64,000 nucleotides of DNA from Frankia sp. AiPa1 (GTDB taxonomy: Bacteria > Actinomycetota > Actinomycetes > Frankiales > Frankiaceae): contig NZ_JALKFZ020000176.1 of the NCBI RefSeq assembly GCF_023243075.1, forward strand, positions 62,001 through 126,000. The letters are read 5' to 3'. This document shows positions 20,240-29,080 of the stretch, in pieces. Positions within the stretch are counted from its first letter, which is position 1. Every line of letters starts with the position of its first letter. Position numbers and translations under genes: made by a program. Under the pieces are notes generated by a model. The model did not search any database. It was given only the letters and a program-made list of their open reading frames with translations, and had not been told where the DNA came from.

Positions 20240-21052
20240 ATGACTGTGTCCCCGCCCGCCCTCGTCGCCACGGATCTCGACGGGACGCTGATCCGCAGTG
20301 ACGGCTCCGTCTCTGCCCGTACCCGGGCCGCCCTGCTGCGCGTACGGCGCTGCGGCGGCACCGTGGTGTTCGTGACCGGACGCCCCAGCCGGGTGATGGC
20401 GGGCGTCGCCGCGCAGGCGGCGGTCGGGGGCCTCGCGATCTGTGCCAACGGCGCCCTGGTGTTCGACCTGGACACCGGCGTCGCGGTCAGCCAGCGTCAT
20501 CTGTCGGCGGTGACGGCCCTGCGGCTCGCACACGGCATCCGGGCCGCGGTGCCGGACACGTCGTTCGCGGTCGAGAGTGGCGCGCGGTTCGGCCGGGAGC
20601 CGGCCTTCGAGACCATGTGGCCGGACCCGGGGGAACTGGTTCGTGCCTACCCCGAGCTGCTCGCGGCCCTGCCGGCGACGAAGCTGCTGGTGCGCAGGGC
20701 GGGCGGGCTGCCGTTCACCGAGGTGTACGAGGCGATCATGGCCCTGGCCGGGACGGAGGCGGTGGTCACCACCTCCTGCGCGGACCTGCTCGAGATCGCC
20801 GGGCCCGGGGTGTCGAAGGCGGTCGCGCTCGCGGAACTCGCCGCCCGACGGGGGTTGTCCGCGCAGGATGTGATCGCCTTTGGCGACATGCCCAACGACC
20901 TGCCGATGTTCGCCTGGGCCGGGCACGCGGTGGCGGTCGCCAACGCGCATCCAGATGTGTTGGCCGCCGCTGACGAGATCACCGCGTCCAACGACGACGA
21001 CGGCGTGGCCCTCATCCTGGAGCGGCTGTTCCCCGCGGCCGGGTCCCCATAG
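20240..21052 (+). CDS. HAD-superfamily phosphatase, Cof type
   Basis: A 270-residue Cof/SupH-like haloacid dehalogenase. Motif I is LVATDLDGTLI, motif II is VVFVTGRPSRV, the conserved lysine is in GVSKAVALAEL, and motifs III-IV are VIAFGDMPNDLPMF. The family dephosphorylates small phospho-metabolites such as sugar phosphates and flavin intermediates; the substrate here is unknown. ATG 20240 gives the standard N-terminus; ATG 20225, preceded by GGGGCGA, would add five residues. Longer upstream frame is shadow of hisE on the other strand. Confidence 0.88.
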   Translation: MTVSPPALVATDLDGTLIRSDGSVSARTRAALLRVRRCGGTVVFVTGRPSRVMAGVAAQAAVGGLAICANGALVFDLDTGVAVSQRHLSAVTALRLAHGIRAAVPDTSFAVESGARFGREPAFETMWPDPGELVRAYPELLAALPATKLLVRRAGGLPFTEVYEAIMALAGTEAVVTTSCADLLEIAGPGVSKAVALAELAARRGLSAQDVIAFGDMPNDLPMFAWAGHAVAVANAHPDVLAAADEITASNDDDGVALILERLFPAAGSP

Positions 21053-21390
21053 TAGGCAGGAATCTGCCGCGGATCGGGCGCGCTGATCGCCGCATCCTCG
21101 TCGAGGACCTTCTGGTATATCCGAATCTGGTCCGGGCGGCTGTAGCCGGTGGCCTCCAGTGTCTCCACGACGACGAGGCGCTCGTCCAGGATGGTGAATC
21201 CCTGGAGAAGCGGATATTCCAGCCGGGCACCGCTCGGGGCGATCCGGACGGTCACGTTCTCGAGCTCGGCTACGGCCGAAATCCTTTTGATCTGGGCAAT
21301 CCTGTACTCGGGCGGAGCGAAACAGTTACCCGGCACCGGCTCCAGCAGAATGAACTCGCACCGTCGGTCTGAATCGTAGGGCGGCTGCTG
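21040..21390 (-). pseudogene. remnant of a DUF5753 (Scr1-like) XRE regulator
   Basis: Read leftward, the frame gives RRCEFILLEPVPGNCFAPPE, then RISAVAELENVTVRIAPSGA, FTILDERLVVVETLEATGYS and PDQIRIYQKV. This pattern (a 'fRFvLLEsvL' start, then a 'F.lfDdrLV.VETLtae' strand) matches the C-terminal part of DUF5753 proteins, usually attached to an XRE helix-turn-helix. No HTH region is found upstream and there is no proper start. The original stop also seems lost, since the frame runs on antisense through the HAD gene. I call it a decayed fragment. Confidence 0.55.
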
Positions 21391-21539
21391 CCGCGGGATC
21401 CGAGATCCGCCCCGGGCCGTGCGCCCCCGTCACGCCCGGCGACGCGGGCCCCGACCGCCCACTGTGCTGACGCCCGGCTGCCGACGGCACGCCGACGGGT
21501 GGCGGCACGCCGCCCGTCGGGACGGGCCAGGATAGGCAC

Positions 21540-23114
21540 ATGGCGATACCCGTCCGTCCCGATCCGCGTTCGTCCGCGGGGCCACCGGCGCACGCGATCG
21601 ACGCCGAGTTTCTCGCGCTGCCGCACGCCGCCCTCACCGACGCGGCCCTGCAGACCGCCCGCGACCTTGGCGTCGCCCATGCCGATATCCGCGTCGAACG
21701 GCTGCGGGAATCGGCCCTGTCCTTCCGGGACGCGTCCCTGGAGAGCCGGCACGAGGGCGCCACCGTCGGGCTCGCCGTGCGGGTGGTCCACGAGGGCGCG
21801 TGGGGCTTCGCCGCCGGCGTCGATCTCACGGTCGACGAGGCGGTACGGCTGGCCCGCGAGGCCGTCGACATGGCGAAGGTCGCCGCTCCGCTGAACTCGG
21901 AGCCCGTGGAGCTCGCCGGTGAGCCGGCGCATCCGGAGGCGACGTGGGTCTCGGCGTACACGTCGGACCCGTTCGCCGTCGATCCGCGCGAGCGGGTGGA
22001 GCGGGTTGGTGGGCTGTGCCGCACACTGCTCGCGGCGCCCGACGTGGACCACGTCGAGGGCCGGTTCGAGGGCGTGCTGGAGAACAAGTACTACGCCGAC
22101 CTCGCCGGCACGTCGACCACCCAGCAGCGGGTGCGGGTGCTCTGCCAGATCGAGGCGACCCGGGTCGATCCGGGCGGCGGCTTCGAGTCGATGCGCACGA
22201 TCGCCCCGCCGGTCGGACGGGGCTGGGAGTGGCTGGTCGCGGGGCCGGCGGCCGGCTGCTGGGACTGGGACGGCGAGATCGAGGTCATCCCGGGGCTGCT
22301 CGCCGAGAAGGCGAAGGCGTCCTCGGTGGAACCGGGCCGCTACGACCTGGTGATCGACCCATCGAACCTGTGGCTGACGATCCACGAATCCGTCGGCCAC
22401 GCCACCGAACTCGACCGGGCGCTCGGCTACGAGGCGGCCTACGCCGGCACCTCGTTCGCGACACTCGACCAGCTCGGCACCCTGCGTTACGGCTCGCCGG
22501 CCATGACGGTCACCGGTGACCGCACCACCCCACACGGCCTGGCCACCATCGGCTATGACGACGACGGCGTGGCGACCCGACGCTTCGACATCGTCCGGGA
22601 CGGCACGCTGGTCGGCTACCAGCTCGACCGGGCGATGGCGGCCCGCAACGCGGCCGTGCTGGGTGCGGCGGCCTCCAACGGCTGTGCCTTCGCGGACTCC
22701 GCCGGCCACGTACCGATCCAGCGGATGGCGAACGTGTCACTGCTGGCGGCGCCCGGCGGCCCGTCGACCGAGGAGCTGATCAGCCGGGTCAACCGCGGCA
22801 TCTACATCGTCGGCGACAAGAGCTGGTCGATCGACATGCAGCGGTACAACTTCCAGTTCACCGGCCAGCGGTTCTACGAGATCCGCTCCGGGCGGATCGT
22901 CGGCCAGCTGCGCGACGTGGCCTACCAGGCGACGACCACGGACTTCTGGGGTTCGCTCGAGGCCGTCGGCGGCCCGCAGACCTACCTGCTCGGCGGCGCG
23001 TTCAACTGCGGCAAGGGTCAGCCCGGCCAGGTCGCGGCGGTCAGCCACGGCTGCCCGTCGGCCCTGTTTCGCGGAGTCAACGTCCTCAACACCCGGCGGG
23101 AGGCCGGCCGATGA
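21540..23114 (+). CDS. tldD: TldD-family metalloprotease
   Basis: A 524-residue TldD/PmbA-family peptidase subunit. The zinc motif HExxxH is seen in IHESVGHATELDRAL, typical of TldD, the catalytic partner. The pair acts on unfolded or modified peptides (microcin B17 maturation and CcdA degradation in Escherichia coli); the actinobacterial substrate is unknown. The stop overlaps the next gene by four bases (ATGA), showing tight coupling with tldE, as expected for a heterodimer. The first 25 residues are low complexity. Confidence 0.93.
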   Translation: MAIPVRPDPRSSAGPPAHAIDAEFLALPHAALTDAALQTARDLGVAHADIRVERLRESALSFRDASLESRHEGATVGLAVRVVHEGAWGFAAGVDLTVDEAVRLAREAVDMAKVAAPLNSEPVELAGEPAHPEATWVSAYTSDPFAVDPRERVERVGGLCRTLLAAPDVDHVEGRFEGVLENKYYADLAGTSTTQQRVRVLCQIEATRVDPGGGFESMRTIAPPVGRGWEWLVAGPAAGCWDWDGEIEVIPGLLAEKAKASSVEPGRYDLVIDPSNLWLTIHESVGHATELDRALGYEAAYAGTSFATLDQLGTLRYGSPAMTVTGDRTTPHGLATIGYDDDGVATRRFDIVRDGTLVGYQLDRAMAARNAAVLGAAASNGCAFADSAGHVPIQRMANVSLLAAPGGPSTEELISRVNRGIYIVGDKSWSIDMQRYNFQFTGQRFYEIRSGRIVGQLRDVAYQATTTDFWGSLEAVGGPQTYLLGGAFNCGKGQPGQVAAVSHGCPSALFRGVNVLNTRREAGR

Positions 23115-24628
23115 GCCAGTCGACGGCGAGCCAGGCAACAGCAGGCCAGACGGCACCAGGCCGAGTGACGGCCGCGAACCGGGCGACGCCGGCCCACGAG
23201 ATCGTCGAGCGCGCCCTCACGCTGTCCCGGGGCGACGCGTGCGTGGTGATCGCCACCGAGTCCAGCACGGTCAATCTGCGCTGGGCGAACAACACGCTGA
23301 CCACGAACGGATCCAGCCGCGACCGGTCGGTCACGGTGATCAGCGTCGTCGGACGCTCGTTCGGGGTCCGCTCGGCCTCGACGATCGACCGATTCGGCAC
23401 CGGCGCCGGCGCCGACACCGGCTCGCCGGACGCGGCGCATCCCACCGACCTCGACGGGCTGGTCGAGCTGGTGCGGGCCGCCGAGGAGGCCGCCCGCGAG
23501 GCCGCGGACGCCACGGACTACGGCGACCTGCTCTCCCCGACCACCGCCGGCACGGGCACGGCCACGGGCGACTTCACCGAGCCTGCCGCCCGCACCAGCA
23601 CGGCGGTGTTCGCCTCGTTCGCCCGCGAGCTGGCCGAGGCGTTCGGCCGTACCCGCGCGGTCGGACAGCGGCTGTTCGGCTTCGCCGAGCATCGGACGAC
23701 GACCACCTGGCTCGGCACCTCCACCGGCCTGCGCCTGCGGCACAGCGAGCCGGTCGGCAGCGTCGAGTGGAACGCGAAGAGTTCCGCCCCCGGCGGCTCG
23801 GTGTGGCACGGCCAGTCGACCCGCGACTTCACCGACGTGGACGTCGCCGCCACCCACACCCTGCTCACCTCGCGCCTCGCCTGGTGTGAGCGCCCGGTGG
23901 AGCTGCCGGCCGGCCGGTACGAGACGCTGCTGCCGCCCTCGGCCGTCGGTGACATGATGGTCGGCCTGTACTGGGCGGCGGCCGGACGGGACGCGGCCGA
24001 GGGCCGGACGGTGTTCAGCCGGGCGGGTGGCGGGACGCGGCTCGGGGAGGCGATCGGGCCGCCCGGGTTGCGCCTGTCCAGCGATCCGGCCGACCCGGAG
24101 CTCGCCACCACCCCGTTCGTGACCGCCACCTCGTCGTCGGCGGTCTCGAGCGTGTTCGACAACGGTCTGGCGCTCGGCGCCACCGACTGGATCCACGACG
24201 GCGCGCTCGCCGCGCTGGTGCAGACCCGCGCGTCCGCCCGCCAGACCGAGAGCCCGGTGACTCCGCTCGTCGGGAACCTGATTCTCGACGGCGGGGGAAC
24301 TGCCTCGCTCGACGAGATGATCGCCTCGACCCGCCGGGGCCTGTTGCTGACCAGCCTGTGGTACATCCGAGAGGTTGATCCGGAGGTGCTGCTGCTGACC
24401 GGCCTCACCCGCGACGGCGTCTACCTGGTCGAGGACGGCGAGGTCACCGGGGCGGTGAACAACTTCCGGTTCAACGAGTCCCCGGTGGACCTGCTGGGCC
24501 GCTCCGCCGAGATCGGCGCGTCCGTTCGGACCCTGCCCCGGGAGTGGGCGGACTGGTTCACCCTGACCCGGATGCCGCCGGTTCGCATCCCGGACTTCAA
24601 CATGAGCTCGGTGAGCCCCGCCAACTGA
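23111..24628 (+). CDS. tldE: TldE/PmbA-family protein
   Basis: A 505-residue non-catalytic partner of TldD. The N-terminal region has [14 protein letters not shown], a PmbA/TldD domain-1 feature. The HExxxH motif of TldD is absent and the C-terminal region ends with [15 protein letters not shown] and [13 protein letters not shown]-like sequence, as in TldE proteins. Its start overlaps the tldD stop. A very strong hairpin begins at the stop codon. Confidence 0.9.
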   Translation: MSQSTASQATAGQTAPGRVTAANRATPAHEIVERALTLSRGDACVVIATESSTVNLRWANNTLTTNGSSRDRSVTVISVVGRSFGVRSASTIDRFGTGAGADTGSPDAAHPTDLDGLVELVRAAEEAAREAADATDYGDLLSPTTAGTGTATGDFTEPAARTSTAVFASFARELAEAFGRTRAVGQRLFGFAEHRTTTTWLGTSTGLRLRHSEPVGSVEWNAKSSAPGGSVWHGQSTRDFTDVDVAATHTLLTSRLAWCERPVELPAGRYETLLPPSAVGDMMVGLYWAAAGRDAAEGRTVFSRAGGGTRLGEAIGPPGLRLSSDPADPELATTPFVTATSSSAVSSVFDNGLALGATDWIHDGALAALVQTRASARQTESPVTPLVGNLILDGGGTASLDEMIASTRRGLLLTSLWYIREVDPEVLLLTGLTRDGVYLVEDGEVTGAVNNFRFNESPVDLLGRSAEIGASVRTLPREWADWFTLTRMPPVRIPDFNMSSVSPAN

Positions 24629-24660
24629 CCCCGCCGGGCCGGGCCGGCGGGGTCAGTTGG
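24621..24660. terminator. 17-bp perfect hairpin between tldE and bpa
   Basis: CCAACTGACCCCGCCGG (24621-24637) and its exact reverse complement (24644-24660) flank a 6-base loop. The tldE stop codon lies inside the left arm. It separates two converging genes and lacks a T tract. Confidence 0.8.
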
Positions 24661-24673
24661 CGGGTGGGTGACG

Positions 24674-25246
24674 TCACAGGTAGGCGCCGCGGCCGAACGT
24701 CTCACCACCCGGCTGCTGTCCGGGTGGCTCCGGCGACCCGGACCCGCTGGGCAGGGCCCGCCGCCGCAGCGCCGCGAGCTGGGCCCGGTCGGCCATCTGC
24801 TGGACGACGAGCATGCCCTGGAAGAGTCCCTCCAGCCAGCCGACGAGCTGCGCCTGGGCGATGCGCAGCTCGGCGTCCGAGGGGACGGTGCTGTCGTCGA
24901 AGGGCTGCAGAAGCCGTTCAAGCTCGGCCCGCGGCTCCGGGGCCAGCGCGCCGGCGAGCTCGCGGATCGAGCTGCGCTGGATGTCGCGCAGCCGGATCCG
25001 GCTGGCATCGTCGAGCGGCGCGGCGCGCACCTCCTCGAGCAGCTGCTTGACCATGGTCCCGATCCGCATCACCTTGTCGGGCTGTACCACGAGCTCGGCG
25101 GCGGGGCTCCCGCTCTCCCCCGCCTCGTCCGCCTCGCCGGTCGGGGCCAGTTTCCCGCCGGGATGGCCGGACACCGACGGCACAGCCTCGTGCAGTGATC
25201 CATCGGGCCCGACGACGACGACGCGGGGTTCCGGTTGATCCGTCAT
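24674..25246 (-). CDS. bpa: bacterial proteasome activator (Bpa/PafE family)
   Basis: A 190-residue ATP-independent activator that forms a ring and opens the gate of the 20S proteasome. The helical core includes KVMRIGTMVKQLLEEVRAAP, RLRDIQRSSIRELAGAL and AQAQLVGWLEGLFQGM. The C-terminus is GAYL, fitting the hydrophobic-Tyr-X gate-opening motif (GQYL in mycobacteria). The ATG at 25246 follows AGGATAGGGGCC, a good ribosome binding site. The proteasome genes themselves are not in the window. Confidence 0.9.
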   Translation of the reverse strand: MTDQPEPRVVVVGPDGSLHEAVPSVSGHPGGKLAPTGEADEAGESGSPAAELVVQPDKVMRIGTMVKQLLEEVRAAPLDDASRIRLRDIQRSSIRELAGALAPEPRAELERLLQPFDDSTVPSDAELRIAQAQLVGWLEGLFQGMLVVQQMADRAQLAALRRRALPSGSGSPEPPGQQPGGETFGRGAYL

Positions 25247-25330
25247 GGCCCCTATCCTGCCCCGTCCGCGCCCGCCTACGGCAGTGGTCCGCGTGGTGGG
25301 GCCAGGCGGACGTCCCGGTTGGCCGCACGG

Positions 25331-25361
25331 GATGACCTTGCCGACGCGCCCGCGGTCGGCG
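25331..25361 (-). repeat. partial copy of the quinone oxidoreductase 3' end
   Basis: GGATGACCTTGCCGAC at 25330 recurs exactly at 25391, and both are followed by similar GGTCGGC sequence. Read leftward, the stray copy encodes DLADRGRVGKVI against HVADLGHVGKVI at the real C-terminus. It lies just beyond the stop codon of that gene. Confidence 0.55.
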
Positions 25362-25373
25362 AGGTCGTCGCCA

Positions 25374-26366
25374 TCAGGTCGCAACTGTGAGGATGACCTT
25401 GCCGACATGCCCCAGGTCGGCAACGTGCCGGTGCGCCTGCGCCACCTCGGTGATCGGCAGAATCCGGTCGATGACCGGCCGGATGGCGCCGCTCCCGACC
25501 GCCGGCCAGACCTCGGCCCGGACCCCGGCGATGATCGCCGCCTTTTCGGTGTCCGGTCGCGCCCGCAGCGACGCGGCGTGCACCGCGGCCCGTTTACCCA
25601 GCAGCACGGACAGGTTCAGCTCACCCTTCACGCCGCCCTGCATGCCGATGACGACAAGCCGCCCGCCGGTGGCCAGCAGCTCCACGTTGCGCGCCAGGTA
25701 CACCGCGCCCATGTTGTCGAGGATCACATCCGCGCCATGCCCGTCGGTGGCCGCACGGATGATCTCGACGAAGTCCTCGTCCCGGTAGGACACGGCGACG
25801 TGCGCGCCGAGTTCCCGGACCCGGGCGAGCTTGGCCGGTGACCCGGCGGTGGTGGCGACGAGGGATTCCGGGCGCAGCGCCCGCACGGCCTGGATGGCGA
25901 ACGTGCCGATGCCGGACGCGCCGCCGTGCACGCAGAATGTCTCGCCGTCGCGCAGCCCGGCGATGCCGAAAACGGTCGAGTACACGGTCGCGGCGACCTC
26001 GGGCAGTCCCGCAGCCTCGACAAGACCAACCCCCGCGGGCACCGGTAGCACCTGCCCGGCCGGCACGACCACCCGGGTGGCGTACCCGCCGCCACTGAGC
26101 AGCGCGCAGACCTCGGCACCGGCCTCGAGCCCGGCGACCCCCGGACCGAGCGCCGCGATCCGGCCCGAGCATTCAAGTCCGAGGATCTCGGAGGCCCCTG
26201 GCGGCGGCGAGTAGAAACCCTGCCGCTGCAGGAGATCAGCCCGGTTGACCGCGGTGGCGGCGACCTCGATGGCGACCTCCCCCGGCCCCGGCGGCGGCGG
26301 GTCCGCCACCGTGGCGACGGACATGACCTCAGGACCGCCGAAGGCGGACATCGTCACCGCGAGCAT
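25374..26366 (-). CDS. NAD(P)H:quinone oxidoreductase, zeta-crystallin/PIG3 type
   Basis: A 330-residue medium-chain dehydrogenase without structural zinc. The N-terminal GroES-like domain has TAVNRADLLQRQGFYSPPPG and ILGLECSGRI, hallmarks of the quinone reductase branch. The Rossmann motif is VHGGASGIGTFAIQ, and the tail is HVGKVILTV. It probably reduces quinones or other enones with NADPH; the physiological substrate is unknown. It lies in a leftward run with the nitroreductase upstream (17-base gap), suggesting a small redox operon. Confidence 0.92.
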   Translation of the reverse strand: MLAVTMSAFGGPEVMSVATVADPPPPGPGEVAIEVAATAVNRADLLQRQGFYSPPPGASEILGLECSGRIAALGPGVAGLEAGAEVCALLSGGGYATRVVVPAGQVLPVPAGVGLVEAAGLPEVAATVYSTVFGIAGLRDGETFCVHGGASGIGTFAIQAVRALRPESLVATTAGSPAKLARVRELGAHVAVSYRDEDFVEIIRAATDGHGADVILDNMGAVYLARNVELLATGGRLVVIGMQGGVKGELNLSVLLGKRAAVHAASLRARPDTEKAAIIAGVRAEVWPAVGSGAIRPVIDRILPITEVAQAHRHVADLGHVGKVILTVAT

Positions 26367-26383
26367 AGGCCCAGGCTACGGCG

Positions 26384-27031
26384 CTACCAGCGATCCCAGT
26401 GCAGAACGGTCTCGAGCGGCTCACGCGCGGCGGGACGGAAGTCGGTGCCAAGGGTGTAGGCGACCGGCAGCAGGACCCCCTGGCTGACGCCCGGCGGGAT
26501 GCCGAGCAGCTGGGCGACCTCGTCGGCGTACGAGAGGTGCAGTGTCGTCCAGGCGCTGCCGAGGCCGCGGGCGCGCAGAGCCAGCATGAAGCTCCACGCG
26601 GCCGGCAGCAGCGATCCCCAGAACCCGGCCTGCCCGTCCGCGGGGACCTTCGCCACGTCGCCGACCAGGCAGCCGAGGACGAGGACAGGCACCCGGTGCA
26701 TGTTCTCGGCGAGATAGCGCGCGGAGCCGTGCACCCGCGTCTGCACCGCCTGCCGCTCGGGGCTGTACTCGGCGTTGTTCGCGGTCGCGCCGCCCGTCTC
26801 GAAGTACGCCGAGGCCACGCGCAGGTAGTACTCGGCGATCCGCGCGCGCACCTCCGGGTCGGTGATGACGATCCAGTGCCAGCCCTGGGCATTGGATCCG
26901 GACGGTGCCTGTAGGGCGATCCGCAGGCACTCCCTGATGATCTCCGGTTCCACCGGACGGTCGAGGTCGAGCCGCCTGCGCACGCTGCGCGTGGTGGTCA
27001 GCAGCTCGTCCGGGGTGAGCTCAGGCGCCAT
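26384..27031 (-). CDS. nitroreductase-family flavoprotein
   Basis: A 215-residue FMN-dependent oxidoreductase. The N-terminal RSVRRRLDLDRPV and ALQAPSGSNAQGWHWIVI are the flavin-binding elements; GLGSAWTTLHL is the conserved C-terminal motif. The family reduces nitroaromatics, quinones or enones with NAD(P)H. The ATG follows GAAAGAGGCAATGCGGCC. It ends 17 bases before the quinone oxidoreductase start, so the two are probably cotranscribed. Confidence 0.9.
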   Translation of the reverse strand: MAPELTPDELLTTTRSVRRRLDLDRPVEPEIIRECLRIALQAPSGSNAQGWHWIVITDPEVRARIAEYYLRVASAYFETGGATANNAEYSPERQAVQTRVHGSARYLAENMHRVPVLVLGCLVGDVAKVPADGQAGFWGSLLPAAWSFMLALRARGLGSAWTTLHLSYADEVAQLLGIPPGVSQGVLLPVAYTLGTDFRPAAREPLETVLHWDRW

Positions 27032-27060
27032 GGCCGCATTGCCTCTTTCAACTCGGAGCT

Positions 27061-27096
27061 TCCTTCGGCCCGGGTCCGGTGGCCCGGGCCGAAGGA
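27061..27096 (-). terminator. 14-bp perfect hairpin
   Basis: TCCTTCGGCCCGGG (27061-27074) pairs exactly with CCCGGGCCGAAGGA (27083-27096) across an 8-base loop. It lies after the stop of the small Pro-rich gene and before the nitroreductase start, so it probably ends the upstream transcript. There is no T tract. Confidence 0.7.
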
Positions 27097-27109
27097 CCCG
27101 GGCCGCGGC

Positions 27110-27349
27110 TCAGACGGGTTCGGGCTCCGGCTCCGCCGGGACGTCCGGTGCCGGCTCGGTGTAGGGCGAGGGCTCGTGGGGAGCGGGAGGCAGGTCGGGG
27201 GTGTCGGGCAGCAGCGGCCCGGGGTCGTCCGGGATCGGCATGTCCGGGTCGAGCGGCGGCGGCGGGGAATCCGGCCGGTGTGGACGCACACCGGCCGCCG
27301 CCGATCGGCGCGGGGTCAGCGGGCAGGTCGACAGGGACGGGCTGGACAT
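27110..27349 (-). CDS. small Pro/Glu-rich hypothetical protein
   Basis: A possible 79-residue protein starting at ATG 27349 after GTAGGGCGGGTGCT. It is dominated by Pro, Asp and Glu (for example DPDMPIPDDPGPLLPDTPD) and ends PAEPEPEPV. There is no signal peptide, membrane segment or known domain. The strong hairpin after its stop supports a real transcript. Composition could also arise by chance in GC-rich DNA. Confidence 0.5.
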   Translation of the reverse strand: MSSPSLSTCPLTPRRSAAAGVRPHRPDSPPPPLDPDMPIPDDPGPLLPDTPDLPPAPHEPSPYTEPAPDVPAEPEPEPV

Positions 27350-27892
27350 AGCACCCGCCCTACCCGGTGGGCACGGCCGCGGAAACATCGTCCCAGCATC
27401 GCACGGCCGCCGGCGCGGACCGTCACCGCCCGGCGCCGCGCAGCGGTGTCCCATGCTCCCACCCCCAGCACAACCAATGACAAACTTTGATACCACCAAC
27501 CAGGCCACCCCCGGCCAATGACAACCATGCATGCACAACGGACGGGAATGTTTCCGTCAGACTTCCGCCGGGTGCCGGCGCCCGCACCCCCATCCGGCGG
27601 TACCCATGCAGCCCCGTCAGACGCCCGACCTGCGGCTACGCATCCGGCCTCCCGGAGGACGGCACGACACATCCCGGTTGCATCTTCGGCGAGGATTCTC
27701 GGCCGTATCACCGTATTAACCAGGAAGCCGACGAACCACCCCGGAGTACCACACCCATGAGCGGGTCCGACCGCTAGCGTCATACCCGCATCACCCTCTA
27801 TGCATGTCCTTCTGCAACCAGCAACGGACGACCACAGCATCGGCTGTCTGACCGGCTTGGGGATGCGCCGGCCAGGATGGGCCTCGGGGAGC
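27350..27892. other. intergenic region upstream of the ECF sigma gene
   Basis: About 540 bases with lower GC in parts. The 10-base sequence CCAATGACAA occurs twice (27474 and 27515). AT-richer patches lie at 27480-27495 and 27705-27730 (TATCACCGTATTAACC). These may hold divergent promoters, but no box set is convincing. Short open frames here have no coding character. Confidence 0.45.
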
Positions 27893-29080
27893 ATGCCAGT
27901 GGAAGCGGTCGCGACCGACGACGAGCACGAGCATCCCCAGGGGCAGGCGGAGTTCCGTGCCTTCTTCGAGAGCCACCACCGCGAGCTGAGCCGGTTCGCC
28001 TACCTGCTGACCGGCGATCACGACGCGGCGGACGACATCACCGCCGACGCCCTCACCGCCGCATGGACCCGCTGGGACCGGGTGCGCGCGGCCGAGCTTC
28101 CACTGGCCTACGTGCGGCGCATCGTCGCGAATCTGGCAGCGGACCGGGTCCGCCGAGTCGTGCGCGAACGACGGGGATTGCTCGCACTTGGCGGTCGGGC
28201 CGAGGGTTCCACCCCCGAGCCCGACGTACCGGCAGTCGTGGACCTGCGCAGCGCACTGATGTCGTTACCGCCCGGCAAGCGGGCGTGCGTGGTATTGCGG
28301 TACGCCTTCGACCTGTCGGAGGCAGAGACCGCACGCACGTTGGGGATCTCGGTCGGAACGGTGAAGAGTCAGACCGCGCGCGGGGCCGCTGACCTCGAAC
28401 GACTGCTTGTGGGCAGCCCGGCGGAACCCACCACGTCAACCTCCCGACACGCGCCTACCCCAGGCGTGGCCTCGCCAGACGCGGCCGCCCGCAGGACCGC
28501 CCCCCAAGGCGGCGCGGCCGGTCGAAGCACCGATGACGGCGCGGCGCCGCGTGATGCCGGCGGCGGCCCGGTCCCGCCGCACGCGGACGGCGCCCGGACG
28601 GGTTCGCTGCGGCCCGGCCGCCGACGACGGCCCGGTTCGTCCGGCGCCCACGCCGGCCCCGGCCCGTCGGCCTTCGCCGGGGTGCCGGCCGGTGCGGCCC
28701 CGCCGTCCGCCACCGAGCCGACCCTGCGTGCCATCCCACTGCGCGGACCGGACCAGGACCGCCGTCTCGACCACGAATGCCAGGTCAACACCGGTCAGCC
28801 GCCTCGCCCTGGACCGACCGCTCACCTCGATTCGTCAGCCCACCCCAACTCGTCAGCCCACACCGCCTGCGCGATCTGCCTCGACCCGTCACTGCGCCAG
28901 GGACCGGCAACCCACCTTGGTCCGTCGACCCGCGTTGCTCCGTCGACGCACCCGGTCGAACCCGCGCCTCACCCCCAGCCGCAGTCCCCTCCGGCCGCGC
29001 ACGGTCCTGACGCCCGCGGCGGTGGGCGGGCTTGGTCGAACTCTCGAGGTTGGCCCGCGTGGCGGATCGGCGAGGCGTAG
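27893..29080 (+). CDS. ECF RNA polymerase sigma factor with long C-terminal tail
   Basis: A SigE-family extracytoplasmic-function sigma factor. Region 2 is EFRAFFESHHRELSRFAYLL with GDHDAADDITADALTAAW; region 4 is LPPGKRACVVLRYAFDLSEA followed by the HTH TARTLGISVGTVKSQTARG. This occupies about 175 residues; the remaining 215 or so are a Pro/Ala/Arg/His-rich tail with no domain, including SSAHPNSSAHT repeats. ECF factors are normally 160-200 residues. Candidate starts are ATGs at 27800, 27863 and 27893; the last follows GGGGAGC but with tight spacing. The stop directly abuts the ATG of the next gene, suggesting that it encodes the cognate regulator. Confidence 0.82.
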   Translation: MPVEAVATDDEHEHPQGQAEFRAFFESHHRELSRFAYLLTGDHDAADDITADALTAAWTRWDRVRAAELPLAYVRRIVANLAADRVRRVVRERRGLLALGGRAEGSTPEPDVPAVVDLRSALMSLPPGKRACVVLRYAFDLSEAETARTLGISVGTVKSQTARGAADLERLLVGSPAEPTTSTSRHAPTPGVASPDAAARRTAPQGGAAGRSTDDGAAPRDAGGGPVPPHADGARTGSLRPGRRRRPGSSGAHAGPGPSAFAGVPAGAAPPSATEPTLRAIPLRGPDQDRRLDHECQVNTGQPPRPGPTAHLDSSAHPNSSAHTACAICLDPSLRQGPATHLGPSTRVAPSTHPVEPAPHPQPQSPPAAHGPDARGGGRAWSNSRGWPAWRIGEA

